Positions 55,317 through 64,000 of a DNA stretch of 64,000 nucleotides are shown here, in pieces (within the stretch, counting starts at the first letter, position 1; each line of letters begins with the position of its first letter). The stretch comes from UBA2031 sp037189985 (GTDB lineage Bacteria > Pseudomonadota > Gammaproteobacteria > Pseudomonadales > Moraxellaceae): assembly GCA_037189985.1 (NCBI GenBank), contig JBBCJX010000020.1, positions 248,001-312,000 of the forward strand, given 5' to 3'. The translations under genes and the position numbers were made by a program. A model generated the notes under the pieces. That model made no database searches. It was not told where the DNA came from and worked only from the letters and a program-made list of their open reading frames with translations.

Positions 55317-57467
55317 ATGACATTTGATCTGGTAGTGACCTGTGCTGATGGGCTGGAAGGGGCCCTGCAAGAAGAGCTTGCTGGTCTGGGGTTGTCTGAC
55401 ATCCGGCGTGATCGCGGTGTCATGCGGGTTAAGGCTTCACTGGAACAGGCCTATCGCATATGTCTCTGGTCCCGTATTGCCTCACGTGTCCTGCTTCCAC
55501 TGTTCGAAGCAGCGGGCAATACGCCGGATGATCTGTATGCCACTGCCGTACGCTATTCCTGGACAGATGTTCTGAACCCGCGTGGCACCATTGCGGTACA
55601 GGCGACTCTGGCGCGGGGCGTCAAAGCACACACGCAATTTCTTGGCCTCAGGCTCAAGGATGCCATTGTTGATCATTGCCGCGAGCATCATGGCGTTAGA
55701 CCGGATGTGGATCCTGAATATCCGGATGTACCTTTGCAGGTTCATGCCACGCCGGATTCATTTTCAGTCAGCATTGATCTTTCTGGAGACAGCCTGCACC
55801 GGCGTGGTTATCGCGTTGCCATGACAGAAGCTCCACTCAAGGAGACGCTTGCGGCTGCTCTCTTGCAGCAGTCAGGCTGGCCCAACAAAAAATTCCAGGC
55901 CCTGCTGGATCCCATGTGCGGGTCAGGCACTTTCCTGATCGAGGCGGCATGGATGGCTGCCGATGTGGCACCGGGCATACTGCGCAAGTATTACGGCTTT
56001 TTCGGATGGAAGCAGCACCAGCCTGTGCTGTGGGACCAGTTGCGAAAGGAAGTCATGCAGCGTCGCGAGGCCGGTCTTAAAAAGGATATTCCCCTGATTT
56101 TTGGATATGACGCAGATGAAAAGGCATTGGCAGCTACCGAGCGGAATGCCCAAGCTGCCGGCATTTCCGGATTGCTGTCACTGGAAGTGCGTGAACTTCA
56201 TGAGATGGTGCGTCCTGCAAATATCGGAAAGGATTCTGTTGGTCTGATGATCTGCAACCCGCCGTACGGTGAACGCTTGGGCGAGAAAGCCTCCGTCAGG
56301 GAGCTGTATCGTGCGCTGGGCCGGATCACTTCATTTGAGCTGGGTGGATGGCAGGCCTGTGTACTGGCATCTGATGTCCAGCATGTGGATGCTCTGGGGT
56401 TTTCACATCGCTCAACCGAGCGCTTGCATAATGGTGCGCTCACGGTTTATGCCCGCCATGGAGACATTCCCGCTGCATCCGGCCAGGGGGTAATCCGTTT
56501 TCAGGAGGTTGTGGCTGATTTACCCGAGGAGGCGCATCACTTTGCCAACCGGTTGCGAAAAAACCTGAAGCATGCCCAGAAGCAGGCCATGGCAGAGGGT
56601 GTGTACTGCTATCGTGTTTATGATGCCGACATGCCCGAGTTCAACCTGGCCGTGGATGTATACGAGGGGCAACTGCATGTACAGGAGTACGCACCTCCAA
56701 AAACCGTGGACGCAGAAAAGGCAGAAGCACGTTTCAAGCTGGCATTGCTTGCCATACGCCATGTTTTCGGCCTGAGGCGAGAAAACGTATTCATCAAGGT
56801 CCGCTCCCGCCAGAAAGGCAAGCAGCAATATGAAAAGCAGGGTAGCCAGGGCCGTTTCCATGAGGTACGAGAGGGCCAGGCCTGGCTTCTTGTGAACCTG
56901 ACCGATTATCTGGATACCGGCCTGTTCCTTGATCACCGGCCCATTCGCTTGCGTATTGCACGTGAGGCCAGGGACAAGCACTTCCTGAACCTCTACGCCT
57001 ACACGGGTGTAGCCAGCCTGCAGGCTGCACTGGGTGGTGCTGCCTCAACCACGACCATTGATCTTTCAGCGACCTATCTTGCCTGGGCGCAGCGGAATTT
57101 TGCACTGAATGGTTTGGCAGAGGCGCGGCATCATTTTGAGCAGGCGGATTGCCTGGCCTGGCTAAGGGAATGTGATTACGAGTTTGATCTCATCTTCATT
57201 GACCCGCCGACCTTCTCGAACTCCAAGCGCACTCCGGATGTGTTTGATGTACAGCAGGATCACGTTGAGCTGATCTGGCTGGCCATGCGGGCCTTGCGCC
57301 CTGACGGTGTGCTTTATTTCTCGAACAACTTCAGGAAATTCAGAATGGACTCAGAGGCCTTGGCCGAGTTCAGCATTGAGGACATCAGTGCCGAGACCAT
57401 AGGCTTCGATTTTGAACGTAATCCCGGCATTCATCGTTGCTGGGAAATCCGGCACAAGAAAGACTGA
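55317..57467 (+). CDS. rlmL: 23S rRNA bifunctional methyltransferase RlmKL
   Basis: A 716-residue fusion. The N-terminal half has a THUMP-like region and the RlmL methyltransferase (DPMCGSGTFLIEAA and NPPYGERLG catalytic motif) for m2G2445. The C-terminal half is RlmK-like (NLYAYTGVASLQAALGG, DLIFIDPPTFSNSKR) for m7G2069. Full length. It overlaps the next small gene (TGATG). Confidence 0.96.
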   Translation: MTFDLVVTCADGLEGALQEELAGLGLSDIRRDRGVMRVKASLEQAYRICLWSRIASRVLLPLFEAAGNTPDDLYATAVRYSWTDVLNPRGTIAVQATLARGVKAHTQFLGLRLKDAIVDHCREHHGVRPDVDPEYPDVPLQVHATPDSFSVSIDLSGDSLHRRGYRVAMTEAPLKETLAAALLQQSGWPNKKFQALLDPMCGSGTFLIEAAWMAADVAPGILRKYYGFFGWKQHQPVLWDQLRKEVMQRREAGLKKDIPLIFGYDADEKALAATERNAQAAGISGLLSLEVRELHEMVRPANIGKDSVGLMICNPPYGERLGEKASVRELYRALGRITSFELGGWQACVLASDVQHVDALGFSHRSTERLHNGALTVYARHGDIPAASGQGVIRFQEVVADLPEEAHHFANRLRKNLKHAQKQAMAEGVYCYRVYDADMPEFNLAVDVYEGQLHVQEYAPPKTVDAEKAEARFKLALLAIRHVFGLRRENVFIKVRSRQKGKQQYEKQGSQGRFHEVREGQAWLLVNLTDYLDTGLFLDHRPIRLRIAREARDKHFLNLYAYTGVASLQAALGGAASTTTIDLSATYLAWAQRNFALNGLAEARHHFEQADCLAWLRECDYEFDLIFIDPPTFSNSKRTPDVFDVQQDHVELIWLAMRALRPDGVLYFSNNFRKFRMDSEALAEFSIEDISAETIGFDFERNPGIHRCWEIRHKKD

Positions 57468-57691
57468 TGCTGACTTTGTACGGAACCCGTGGCTGCCATC
57501 TTTGCGACAAGGCAGAGGCCATGCTTGGCATGGCTGCAGGTGCGCGTGCCATCGAATGGTCTTATGTGGATATCGCCTTGGACGAGGTTCTGGTCGAGCG
57601 TTACGGTGTTCGCATTCCTGTGCTTCTGGCGGATGACGGGCGTGAGCTGCGGTGGCCCTTTTCGGTGTTGGACATACTTGGCTTTGTCTGA
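57467..57691 (+). CDS. Glutaredoxin-like thiol protein
   Basis: A 74-residue thioredoxin-fold protein with the CHLC active site (LYGTRGCHLCDKAEAML) and the cis-Pro segment RIPVLLADDG. It belongs to the short glutaredoxin-like family often encoded after rlmKL. The start overlaps the rlmKL stop. Probable thiol reductant. Confidence 0.9.
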   Translation: MLTLYGTRGCHLCDKAEAMLGMAAGARAIEWSYVDIALDEVLVERYGVRIPVLLADDGRELRWPFSVLDILGFV

Positions 57692-57702
57692 CCCAACCCG
57701 GG

Positions 57703-58485
57703 CTATGGAAGCCTGAACAGCCGCATGGCATTGGCTGTTGTTGTTGCGGCGAGGCTGGCCAGGCTCTCGTTGCGCAAGGCGGCCACGCTGGCTGCAATAT
57801 GGGGCAGGTACATGGGCTCATTGCGCCGGTTTTTGGGAGGGGATGGCAGATCACGCGGGAGCAGCCAAGGGCCATCCGTTTCCAGTAACAGCCGGTCCGA
57901 GGGAATGTCTGGCACCATATCCTGCAACGCCTGCCCGCGCCGCTCATCACATACCCAGCCGGTAATGCCGATCATCAGCCCCATGTCGAGATAAGCGTGC
58001 AGTGCCGCCTTGCTGCCTGTAAAGCAGTGCAGCACGCCGGTTGACCACTCTCCCCGGGTAGCGTGCAGCAACTCAATCATGCGTTCGCTGGCATCCCGCT
58101 CATGAAGGAAAAGGGGGAGGCCGGTTTCGGCTGCCAGACTGATCTGCGCCAGGAATGCCGATTCCTGATCTTCAGGGGGGGAGTAATTGCGGTTGAAGTC
58201 CAGGCCGGTTTCGCCCACGGCCACGACACCAGGTCCTGCCAGGAGGGTACGCAGGGTGGCTATGCCATCTGCCGTCAGGTGGCTGGCCTCATGGGGATGA
58301 ACACCAACGGTTGCCCGGCAGCCTTCATGAAGGCTGACAAGGCGGACAACATCGGCACTTCCGGCCAGGCTGGTTCCCGTCAGGATGAAACGGCTGACGC
58401 CTGCCTCGCGCGCCCGCTCCAGCACGGCTTCTCTGTCTTCGTCATAGCGGTCGCTGCTGAGATTGAGGCCGATGTCGACAAGCAT
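57703..58485 (-). CDS. tatD: TatD-family metal-dependent DNase
   Basis: A 260-residue TIM-barrel hydrolase. MLVDIGLNLSSDRYDEDREAVLERAREAGV matches E. coli TatD rather than YcfH. Later motifs include GVHPHEA, GETGLDFNRNYSP and LLETDGPWLLPRDL. It removes nucleotides from DNA 3' ends and aids oxidative damage repair. The start at 58485 is chosen because upstream in-frame residues do not look conserved. Divergent from the GntR gene. Confidence 0.93.
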   Translation of the reverse strand: MLVDIGLNLSSDRYDEDREAVLERAREAGVSRFILTGTSLAGSADVVRLVSLHEGCRATVGVHPHEASHLTADGIATLRTLLAGPGVVAVGETGLDFNRNYSPPEDQESAFLAQISLAAETGLPLFLHERDASERMIELLHATRGEWSTGVLHCFTGSKAALHAYLDMGLMIGITGWVCDERRGQALQDMVPDIPSDRLLLETDGPWLLPRDLPSPPKNRRNEPMYLPHIAASVAALRNESLASLAATTTANAMRLFRLP

Positions 58486-58609
58486 GAAAGTATCCTTGGG
58501 GAGGGGCACGACCGGAGTCGCAGAGGTTAACAGGGCCACTGGATCCATTGCCCGGCCCAGATTCGGCAATCTATATGCCCCGGTGCCAGTTTACCCGCCA
58601 TGCCCTGTA

Positions 58610-58621
58610 ATTGTTGACAAT
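58610..58621. promoter_or_regulatory. Operator-like site ATTGTTGACAAT
   Basis: A near-palindrome differing by one base from the perfect site at 58682. It lies about 80 bases before the GntR start in the tatD/GntR gap. Likely the first of two binding sites for the prp regulator. Confidence 0.7.
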
Positions 58622-58681
58622 ATTGCCCGGGACTCCGTTGACAGCGCCGTGACCGGCGAGTAACGTCCTGCTTTCCTCGGG

Positions 58682-58693
58682 ATTGTCGACAAT
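58682..58693. promoter_or_regulatory. Perfect operator-like palindrome ATTGTCGACAAT
   Basis: A perfect 12-base palindrome ending 6 bases before the GntR start codon, 72 bases from a second copy. The TTGTCGACAA core matches my memory of GntR-type methylcitrate regulators. Its position suggests autorepression of the prp operon. Confidence 0.78.
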
Positions 58694-58699
58694 ATCCGC

Positions 58700-59470
58700 A
58701 TGAGCACAGTCGCTCTTTCCAGCATGGCCGCTAACGGTGCCGATCCGGCTCCTGAGACGCTGACGCTGGCTGACCGTGTTTTCAGTGAAATCCAGAACGC
58801 CATCGTCAAGGGTGAGCTGCAGCCGGGCAGCAAGATGTCCGAAGCGGAGCTGGCTGCCCGTTATGGCGTGTCCCGCGGCCCTTTGCGTGAGGCGTTGCGT
58901 CGACTGGAGGGCCGCAAGCTGCTGACCCGTATCCCCCATGTCGGCGTACGCGTCATCTCCTTGTCATTCGAAGAACTTATCCAGATATATCAGGTGCGTG
59001 AGGCCATGGAGGGCTTGGCTGCCCGCTTGGCGGCTTCACATATGAGCCCGGAGGAGGTGCGCGGCCTCAAGGCGCTGCTCAGCCAGCACGAGCACCAGGC
59101 TGAGTTGCAGGAGGGCAAGGCCTACTTTCAGGAAGAAGGTGATTTCGATTTCCACTATCGCATCGTGCAGGGCAGTCGCAACGAAGTACTGACACAGATG
59201 CTCTGTGGCGAGCTTTATCACCGCGTGCGTCTGTATCGCTATCAGTTTTCAGTGACGGAAGGGCGCCCGCAGAAAGCCTTTTCCGAACACCATCGCATCA
59301 TTGAGGCCATCGAGTCAGGAGATGGCGAGATGGCAGAAATCCTCATGCGCCGCCATATCAGTTCGGCCCGCAAGAACATTGAAGCGCATTTTCGTGAACG
59401 GTCGGGCTCACAAGGCCTGACGAGTGCAGGACCAGACACCGGGTCCGGCCTAATACCCCCGCAGGAGTAA
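58700..59470 (+). CDS. GntR-family regulator of the methylcitrate operon
   Basis: A 256-residue FadR-subfamily regulator. The N-terminal winged helix has LADRVFSEIQNAIVKGELQPGSKMSEAELAARYGVSRGPLREALRRLEG, and the C-terminal FCD domain has FDFHYRIVQGSRNEVL with metal-binding His. It precedes prpB by 3 bases, so it regulates its own operon, probably responding to a propionate-derived metabolite. An in-frame Met at 58724 is a shorter alternative. Confidence 0.9.
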   Translation: MSTVALSSMAANGADPAPETLTLADRVFSEIQNAIVKGELQPGSKMSEAELAARYGVSRGPLREALRRLEGRKLLTRIPHVGVRVISLSFEELIQIYQVREAMEGLAARLAASHMSPEEVRGLKALLSQHEHQAELQEGKAYFQEEGDFDFHYRIVQGSRNEVLTQMLCGELYHRVRLYRYQFSVTEGRPQKAFSEHHRIIEAIESGDGEMAEILMRRHISSARKNIEAHFRERSGSQGLTSAGPDTGSGLIPPQE

Positions 59471-59473
59471 GCA

Positions 59474-60358
59474 ATGTCCAAAACCACATCCGCCGGCGCA
59501 CGTTTTCGCAAGGCGATTTCAGAAGAAAAACCCTTGCAGGTAATGGGCACCGTGAATGCCTATGCCGCCATGATGGCAACGCAAGTGGGCTACCGCGCCA
59601 TTTATCTTTCCGGTGCTGGCGTTGCCAACTACTCCTACGGTCTGCCTGACCTTGGCATTACCTCGCTGGAAGACGTGCTGATCGACGTGCGTCGTATCAC
59701 CGCGTCGGTGGACACACCGCTGCTGGTGGACATCGACACCGGTTGGGGCGGCGTGTTCAACATTGCCAAGACCATCAAGGAAATGATCAAGGCCGGCGCT
59801 GGCGCTGTGCATATTGAAGACCAGGTGGCGCAGAAGCGTTGCGGTCATCGCCCGAACAAAGAAATTGTCGCCATTGATGAAATGGTGGATCGCGTGAAGG
59901 CGGCTGTGGATGCCAAGACTGATTCCCAGTTCGTGGTGATGGCGCGTACCGACTCGCTGCAGAAAGAAGGCCTGAATGGCGTGATTGACCGCATCAGCGC
60001 TTATGTTGAAGCCGGTGCCGATGCGATTTTCGCCGAAGCCATGACCGACATCACCATGTACCGCAAGGTTTGTGATGCGGTGAATGTGCCGGTGCTGGCC
60101 AACATCACCGAATTTGGTGACACGCCTTACTACACCACCCAGGAACTGGGCGAGCAGGGCATCTCCATGGTGCTGTACCCGCTCTCCGGTACCCGTGCCA
60201 TGCAGAAGGCTGCGCTGGCTGTGTACGAAGCCGTGCGCAAGGATGGAACCCAGGTGAACGTGCTCGAGCTGATGCAGAAGCGTAAGGAACTCTACGAATT
60301 CCTGAACTACCACAGCTACGAAGACAAGATCGACCAACTGTTCGCTTCCAAGAAATAA
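59474..60358 (+). CDS. prpB: 2-methylisocitrate lyase
   Basis: A 294-residue lyase of the isocitrate lyase superfamily. The active-site loop KRCGHRPNKE with the catalytic Cys is intact, and VDIDTGWGG and HIEDQV hold metal-binding acids. It splits 2-methylisocitrate into pyruvate and succinate. A GCAGGAG sequence overlaps the preceding stop and gives its start. Confidence 0.97.
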   Translation: MSKTTSAGARFRKAISEEKPLQVMGTVNAYAAMMATQVGYRAIYLSGAGVANYSYGLPDLGITSLEDVLIDVRRITASVDTPLLVDIDTGWGGVFNIAKTIKEMIKAGAGAVHIEDQVAQKRCGHRPNKEIVAIDEMVDRVKAAVDAKTDSQFVVMARTDSLQKEGLNGVIDRISAYVEAGADAIFAEAMTDITMYRKVCDAVNVPVLANITEFGDTPYYTTQELGEQGISMVLYPLSGTRAMQKAALAVYEAVRKDGTQVNVLELMQKRKELYEFLNYHSYEDKIDQLFASKK

Positions 60359-60400
60359 ATCAAACCGATTTTTCTGAATCCGTAAAAGGAGATAAGACGC

Positions 60401-61561
60401 ATGAGCACCGAAACCACGACTACCACTGGCTTCAAGCCCAAAAAATCCGTAGCCCTGTCCGGCACCGCCGCCGGTAACACCGCGCTGTGTACCGTAGGCC
60501 GTACCGGTAACGACCTGTCTTACCGTGGCTACGACATCCTCGATCTCGCCGTGACTTCCGAGTTCGAAGAAATTGCTTACCTGCTGGTGCACGGCAAGCT
60601 GCCGAACGCTGCTGAGCTGGCGGGTTACAAGGCCAAGCTGAAGAGCCTGCGTGGCCTGCCGGCTGCCGTGAAAGTGGCGCTTGAGCAGTTGCCGCCGTCG
60701 GCTCATCCCATGGACGTGATGCGTACCGCCGTTTCTGTTCTCGGTTGTGTGAAGCCTGAGAAAGAAGATCACAACCACCCGGGCGCTCGCGACATCGCTG
60801 ACAAGCTGATGGCCTGCCTCGGTTCCGTGATGCTCTACTGGTATCACTTCGCCTACAACGGGAAGCGCATTGAAGTTGAAACCGATGACGACTCCATCGG
60901 TGGCCACTTCCTGCATCTGCTGCACGGCGAAAAGCCGCGTGATAGCTGGGTGCGTGCCATGCACACCTCGCTGATCCTGTACGCCGAGCACGAATTCAAC
61001 GCCTCTACTTTCACCTCGCGTGTGATTGCCGGTACCGGTTCTGACATGTACTCTGCTATCGCTGGCGCTATCGGTGCCCTGCGTGGTCCCAAGCATGGCG
61101 GCGCCAACGAAGTCGCTTTCGAAATCCAGAAGCGTTACGACAATCCGGATGAAGCTGAAGCCGACATCCGCGCTCGTGTGGAAAAGAAAGAAGTGGTGAT
61201 CGGTTTCGGCCACCCGGTGTACACCGTGTCTGATCCGCGTAACAAGGTCATCAAGAAAGTGGCTGAAGACCTGTCCAAGGAACAGAGCAACACCAAGATG
61301 TACGACATCGCCGAACGTCTTGAGTCCACCATGTGGGAAGTCAAGAAGATGTTCCCGAACCTGGATTGGTTCTCTGCGGTTAGCTACCACATGATGGGTG
61401 TTCCCACGGACATGTTCACACCGCTCTTCGTGATTGCCCGTACCTCCGGCTGGAGCGCGCACATCATCGAACAGCGTATCGATGGCAAGATCATCCGCCC
61501 GAGCGCCAACTACACCGGCCCGGACGATCAAGCCTTCGTTGCCCTCAAGGATCGTAAGTAA
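60401..61561 (+). CDS. prpC: 2-methylcitrate synthase
   Basis: A 386-residue citrate-synthase family enzyme. Catalytic regions include GALRGPKHGGANEVAFEI, GFGHPVYTVSDPRNKVIKK, and the first catalytic His in the HEFNASTFTSRVIAGTGSD segment. It condenses propionyl-CoA and oxaloacetate. AAGGAG precedes the ATG. A hairpin follows before acnD. Confidence 0.97.
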   Translation: MSTETTTTTGFKPKKSVALSGTAAGNTALCTVGRTGNDLSYRGYDILDLAVTSEFEEIAYLLVHGKLPNAAELAGYKAKLKSLRGLPAAVKVALEQLPPSAHPMDVMRTAVSVLGCVKPEKEDHNHPGARDIADKLMACLGSVMLYWYHFAYNGKRIEVETDDDSIGGHFLHLLHGEKPRDSWVRAMHTSLILYAEHEFNASTFTSRVIAGTGSDMYSAIAGAIGALRGPKHGGANEVAFEIQKRYDNPDEAEADIRARVEKKEVVIGFGHPVYTVSDPRNKVIKKVAEDLSKEQSNTKMYDIAERLESTMWEVKKMFPNLDWFSAVSYHMMGVPTDMFTPLFVIARTSGWSAHIIEQRIDGKIIRPSANYTGPDDQAFVALKDRK

Positions 61562-61579
61562 TCGCTGTTGTTAGCCATG

Positions 61580-61606
61580 ACTTTTTCCCCGTTCCGGGGA
61601 GAAAGT
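61580..61606 (+). other. Intercistronic hairpin between prpC and acnD
   Basis: A 12-bp stem ACTTTTTCCCCG / CGGGGAGAAAGT with one wobble pair and a TTC loop, in the 65-base gap. It is followed by TGTTTTCGG, so it is a possible attenuator or mRNA-processing signal that lowers acnD expression. Confidence 0.7.
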
Positions 61607-61626
61607 GTTTTCGGAAATAGCCAAAA

Positions 61627-64000
61627 ATGAACAGCCAATTTCGTAAAAACCTGCCCGGCACCCAGCTCGATTTTTTCGACGCCCGTGCCTCAGTTGAAGC
61701 CATCAAGCCCGGTTCCTGGGACGGCCTGCCGTACACGGCACGTGTGCATGCTGAAAACATCGTGCGCAAAGCTGACCCGGCCATCATCAATGAGTGCCTG
61801 ACGCAGCTTATCGAGCGCAAGCGTGAGCGCGACTTCCCCTGGTTCCCGGCGCGCGTGGTTTGCCACGACATTCTGGGCCAGACCGCGCTTGTCGACCTTG
61901 CGGGCCTGCGTGACGCCATTGCTGACCAGGGCGGTGACCCGGCCAAAGTGAATCCGGTCGTGCCGGTGCAGCTGATCGTTGACCATTCGCTGGCAGTTGA
62001 ATGCGGTGGTTATATCGAAGATGCCTTCCAGAAAAACCGTGATATCGAAGACCGTCGTAACGAAGACCGTTTCCATTTCATCAACTGGACCAAAACGGCT
62101 TTCGACAACGTCGACGTGATTCCTGCCGGCAACGGCATCATGCACCAAATCAATCTGGAAAAAATGTCGCCGGTGATACACGCCATTGATGGCGTGGCAT
62201 TCCCTGACACCTGCGTGGGTACCGACTCGCACACACCGCACGTTGATGCGCTGGGTGTCATCGCGGTGGGCGTGGGCGGTCTTGAAGCTGAAAACGTCAT
62301 GCTGGGTCGCGCATCCTGGATGCGTCTGCCTGACATCATCGGTGTCGAGCTGACCGGCAAGCGTCAGCCTGGCATTACCGCTACCGACATCGTGCTGGCT
62401 CTTACCGAATTTCTGCGTCAGCAGAAAGTGGTGGGTGCCTATCTCGAATTCTACGGTACCGGTTCTGCAAGCTTGACCATTGGTGACCGTGCCACGATTT
62501 CCAATATGGCACCTGAATACGGCGCTACCGCTGCCATGTTCTCTATTGACAGCCAGACATTGGATTATCTTCGCCTCACAGGTCGTTCGGACGAGCAGGT
62601 TGCTCTGGTTGAAACTTATGCCAAGGAAGCAGGCCTGTGGTCTGACACGCTGGCCAAGGTGGAATACGAGCGCGTGCTGCACTTCGATCTGTCCTCGGTT
62701 GTGCGCAACATGGCGGGTCCTTCCAATCCGCACCGGCGTCTGCCGGTAGCCTCGCTTGCCGAGCGCGGCATTGCTGTCGACCTGGAAAAGGCGCGTGCCG
62801 AGGAGGCGAAGGGCCTGATTCCTGATGGTGCCGTGATCATTGCCGCCATTACTTCCTGCACCAACACCTCCAACCCGCGCAACGTGATTGCTGCCGGTTT
62901 GCTGGCACGTAATGCACGCAAGCTTGGTCTGGTTCGCAAGCCTTGGGTGAAGTCCTCTCTGGCTCCCGGCTCCAAGGTTGTCCAGCTGTATCTGGATGAA
63001 GCTGGCCTGACGGAGGACCTTGAGGCACTGGGCTTCGGCATCGTGGCGTTTGCGTGTACCACCTGCAACGGCATGTCTGGCGCGCTGGATCCGAAGATCC
63101 AGCAGGAAATCATCGACCGCGACTTGTATGCGACCGCTGTTCTCTCCGGTAACCGTAACTTCGACGGCCGTATTCATCCCTACGCCAAGCAGGCTTTCCT
63201 GGCATCGCCGCCGCTGGTTGTGGCTTATGCCATCGCCGGTACCGTGCGCTTCGATATCGAGAAGGATGTGCTGGCAGTTGTCGAAGGCAAGGAAATCCGC
63301 CTGAAAGACATCTGGCCGTCTGATGATGAAATTGATGCGCTGGTGGCCAAGAGCGTGAAGCCTTCGCAGTTCAACTCGATCTACATTCCCATGTTCGAGA
63401 AGACTGACACCGAGAAGGCCGATTCACCGCTCTATGACTGGCGTCCGCAGTCTACTTACATTCGTCGTCCACCGTACTGGGAGGGAGCGTTGGCCGGTGA
63501 GCGTACGATGAAAGGCATGCGTCCTCTTGCGCTGTTGCCGGACAACATCACCACCGACCATCTCTCGCCGTCCAACGCGATCATGATGAATTCTGCGGCC
63601 GGTGAATACCTGCACAAGATGGGTCTGCCGGAAGAAGACTTCAATTCCTACGCCACGCACCGCGGTGACCACCTCACGGCACAGCGCGCCACTTTCGCCA
63701 ACAAAGAGCTGGTCAATGAAATGGCCGTTGTTGATGGTGTTGTGAAGAAGGGCTCGCTGGCTCGCGTGGAGCCGGAAGGCAAAGTCATGCGCATGTGGGA
63801 AGCGATTGAAACCTACATGAACCGCAAGCAGCCGCTCATCATCATCGCCGGCGCCGACTATGGTCAGGGTTCCTCGCGTGACTGGGCTGCCAAGGGTGTG
63901 CGTCTGGCGGGTGTGGAGGTGATCGTGGCTGAAGGCTTCGAGCGCATCCACCGCACCAACCTGATCGGCATGGGTGTGCTGCCCTTGGAGTTCAAGCCGG
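61627..64000 (+). CDS. acnD: 2-methylcitrate dehydratase AcnD (3' end outside window)
   Basis: At least 791 residues of an Fe-S-dependent aconitase-family dehydratase; the frame runs off the right edge, and about 75 residues seem missing from the usual ~865. Cluster cysteines are in TSCTNTSNPRN and ACTTCNGMSG. The start MNSQFRKNLPGTQLDFFDARASVEAI fits AcnD. It makes 2-methyl-cis-aconitate from 2-methylcitrate and normally needs PrpF, expected just downstream. Confidence 0.95.
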   Translation, partial: MNSQFRKNLPGTQLDFFDARASVEAIKPGSWDGLPYTARVHAENIVRKADPAIINECLTQLIERKRERDFPWFPARVVCHDILGQTALVDLAGLRDAIADQGGDPAKVNPVVPVQLIVDHSLAVECGGYIEDAFQKNRDIEDRRNEDRFHFINWTKTAFDNVDVIPAGNGIMHQINLEKMSPVIHAIDGVAFPDTCVGTDSHTPHVDALGVIAVGVGGLEAENVMLGRASWMRLPDIIGVELTGKRQPGITATDIVLALTEFLRQQKVVGAYLEFYGTGSASLTIGDRATISNMAPEYGATAAMFSIDSQTLDYLRLTGRSDEQVALVETYAKEAGLWSDTLAKVEYERVLHFDLSSVVRNMAGPSNPHRRLPVASLAERGIAVDLEKARAEEAKGLIPDGAVIIAAITSCTNTSNPRNVIAAGLLARNARKLGLVRKPWVKSSLAPGSKVVQLYLDEAGLTEDLEALGFGIVAFACTTCNGMSGALDPKIQQEIIDRDLYATAVLSGNRNFDGRIHPYAKQAFLASPPLVVAYAIAGTVRFDIEKDVLAVVEGKEIRLKDIWPSDDEIDALVAKSVKPSQFNSIYIPMFEKTDTEKADSPLYDWRPQSTYIRRPPYWEGALAGERTMKGMRPLALLPDNITTDHLSPSNAIMMNSAAGEYLHKMGLPEEDFNSYATHRGDHLTAQRATFANKELVNEMAVVDGVVKKGSLARVEPEGKVMRMWEAIETYMNRKQPLIIIAGADYGQGSSRDWAAKGVRLAGVEVIVAEGFERIHRTNLIGMGVLPLEFKP

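Noticed and set aside
59519..61531. 670-codon open frame on the minus strand across prpB and prpC
   Set aside because: It is antisense to two clearly identified enzymes, has His/Gly/Val-rich low-complexity translation, and no ribosome-binding site. A codon-usage shadow.
61690..63177. 495-codon antisense frame over acnD
   Set aside because: The plus-strand frame has both aconitase cluster motifs; the minus frame has none.

Overview
This 64-kb window is a stretch of ordinary bacterial chromosome, densely coded on both strands. It carries about 50 protein genes and no rRNA, tRNA, CRISPR array, transposase, integrase or phage gene that I could see. The gene families point to an aerobic, lipid- and amino-acid-using gammaproteobacterium, most likely of the order Pseudomonadales. 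The main evidence is gene order: AraC regulator / fadH / ... / nadK / yeaC / DUF2797 / pepN, then pyrD / rmf / rlmKL, recalls the arrangement I remember from Pseudomonas. A GntR-prpB-prpC-acnD methylcitrate cluster and a liuRABCD leucine cluster fit as well. Genus cannot be fixed from the sequence alone.

Layout. 1-5.2 kb: a plus-strand cluster with an ACAD10/11-like acyl-CoA dehydrogenase (cut by the left edge), an APH-type kinase, a histidine phosphatase, an SDR, a DUF1304 membrane protein and an SMP-30/strictosidine-synthase-like protein. It is possibly a hydroxyacyl-CoA pathway. 5.2-12 kb: a DUF445 protein, a crotonase divergent from a PaaX-like regulator, a desaturase, an enoyl-CoA isomerase and an AidB-like dehydrogenase. 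12-15 kb: the divergent nitric-oxide defence pair hmp/norR with NorR-type boxes between them. 15-21 kb: nhaA, a secreted helix-hairpin-helix protein, a type-B carboxylesterase, and a Tat-dependent GMC oxidoreductase pair. 20.8-28.7 kb: the liu operon on the minus strand ending in acetoacetyl-CoA synthetase. 28.9-34 kb: a Rossmann protein, rraA, a Sel1 protein, a META lipoprotein, mdh, a PTPS/QueD-like enzyme and a small acidic ORF. 34-46.3 kb: AraC regulator, fadH, a coiled-coil protein, an ACC-deaminase-like PLP enzyme, a double cNMP-rhodanese protein, nadK, yeaC, a hypothetical, a DUF2797 protein and pepN. 46.7-53.6 kb: a four-gene envelope cassette (DUF1302, DUF1329, YCF48-like propeller, MMPL/RND permease). 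53.7-58.5 kb: pyrD, rmf, rlmKL, a glutaredoxin-like protein, tatD. 58.7-64 kb: GntR regulator, prpB, prpC and acnD (cut by the right edge).

How the genes work together. Much of the window feeds acyl-CoA metabolism. Beta-oxidation auxiliaries (fadH, enoyl-CoA isomerase, several acyl-CoA dehydrogenases) handle unusual double bonds and substituents. The liu operon takes leucine-derived isovaleryl-CoA toward HMG-CoA. AacS activates the acetoacetate produced downstream. The methylcitrate cycle burns propionyl-CoA, and malate dehydrogenase closes the TCA cycle.

The most interesting items are: the four-gene envelope cassette, a candidate trans-envelope system for hydrophobic molecules whose DUF1302 gene has an AT-rich interior between GC-rich ends; the split ACAD10/11-like dehydrogenase/kinase pair, in which Asp sits where acyl-CoA dehydrogenases usually have Glu; the 30-codon acidic ORF with its own terminator; the hairpin-rich leader of rmf; and several clear operator palindromes (LiuR-type, GntR-type, NorR-type, and one near the PaaX-like gene).
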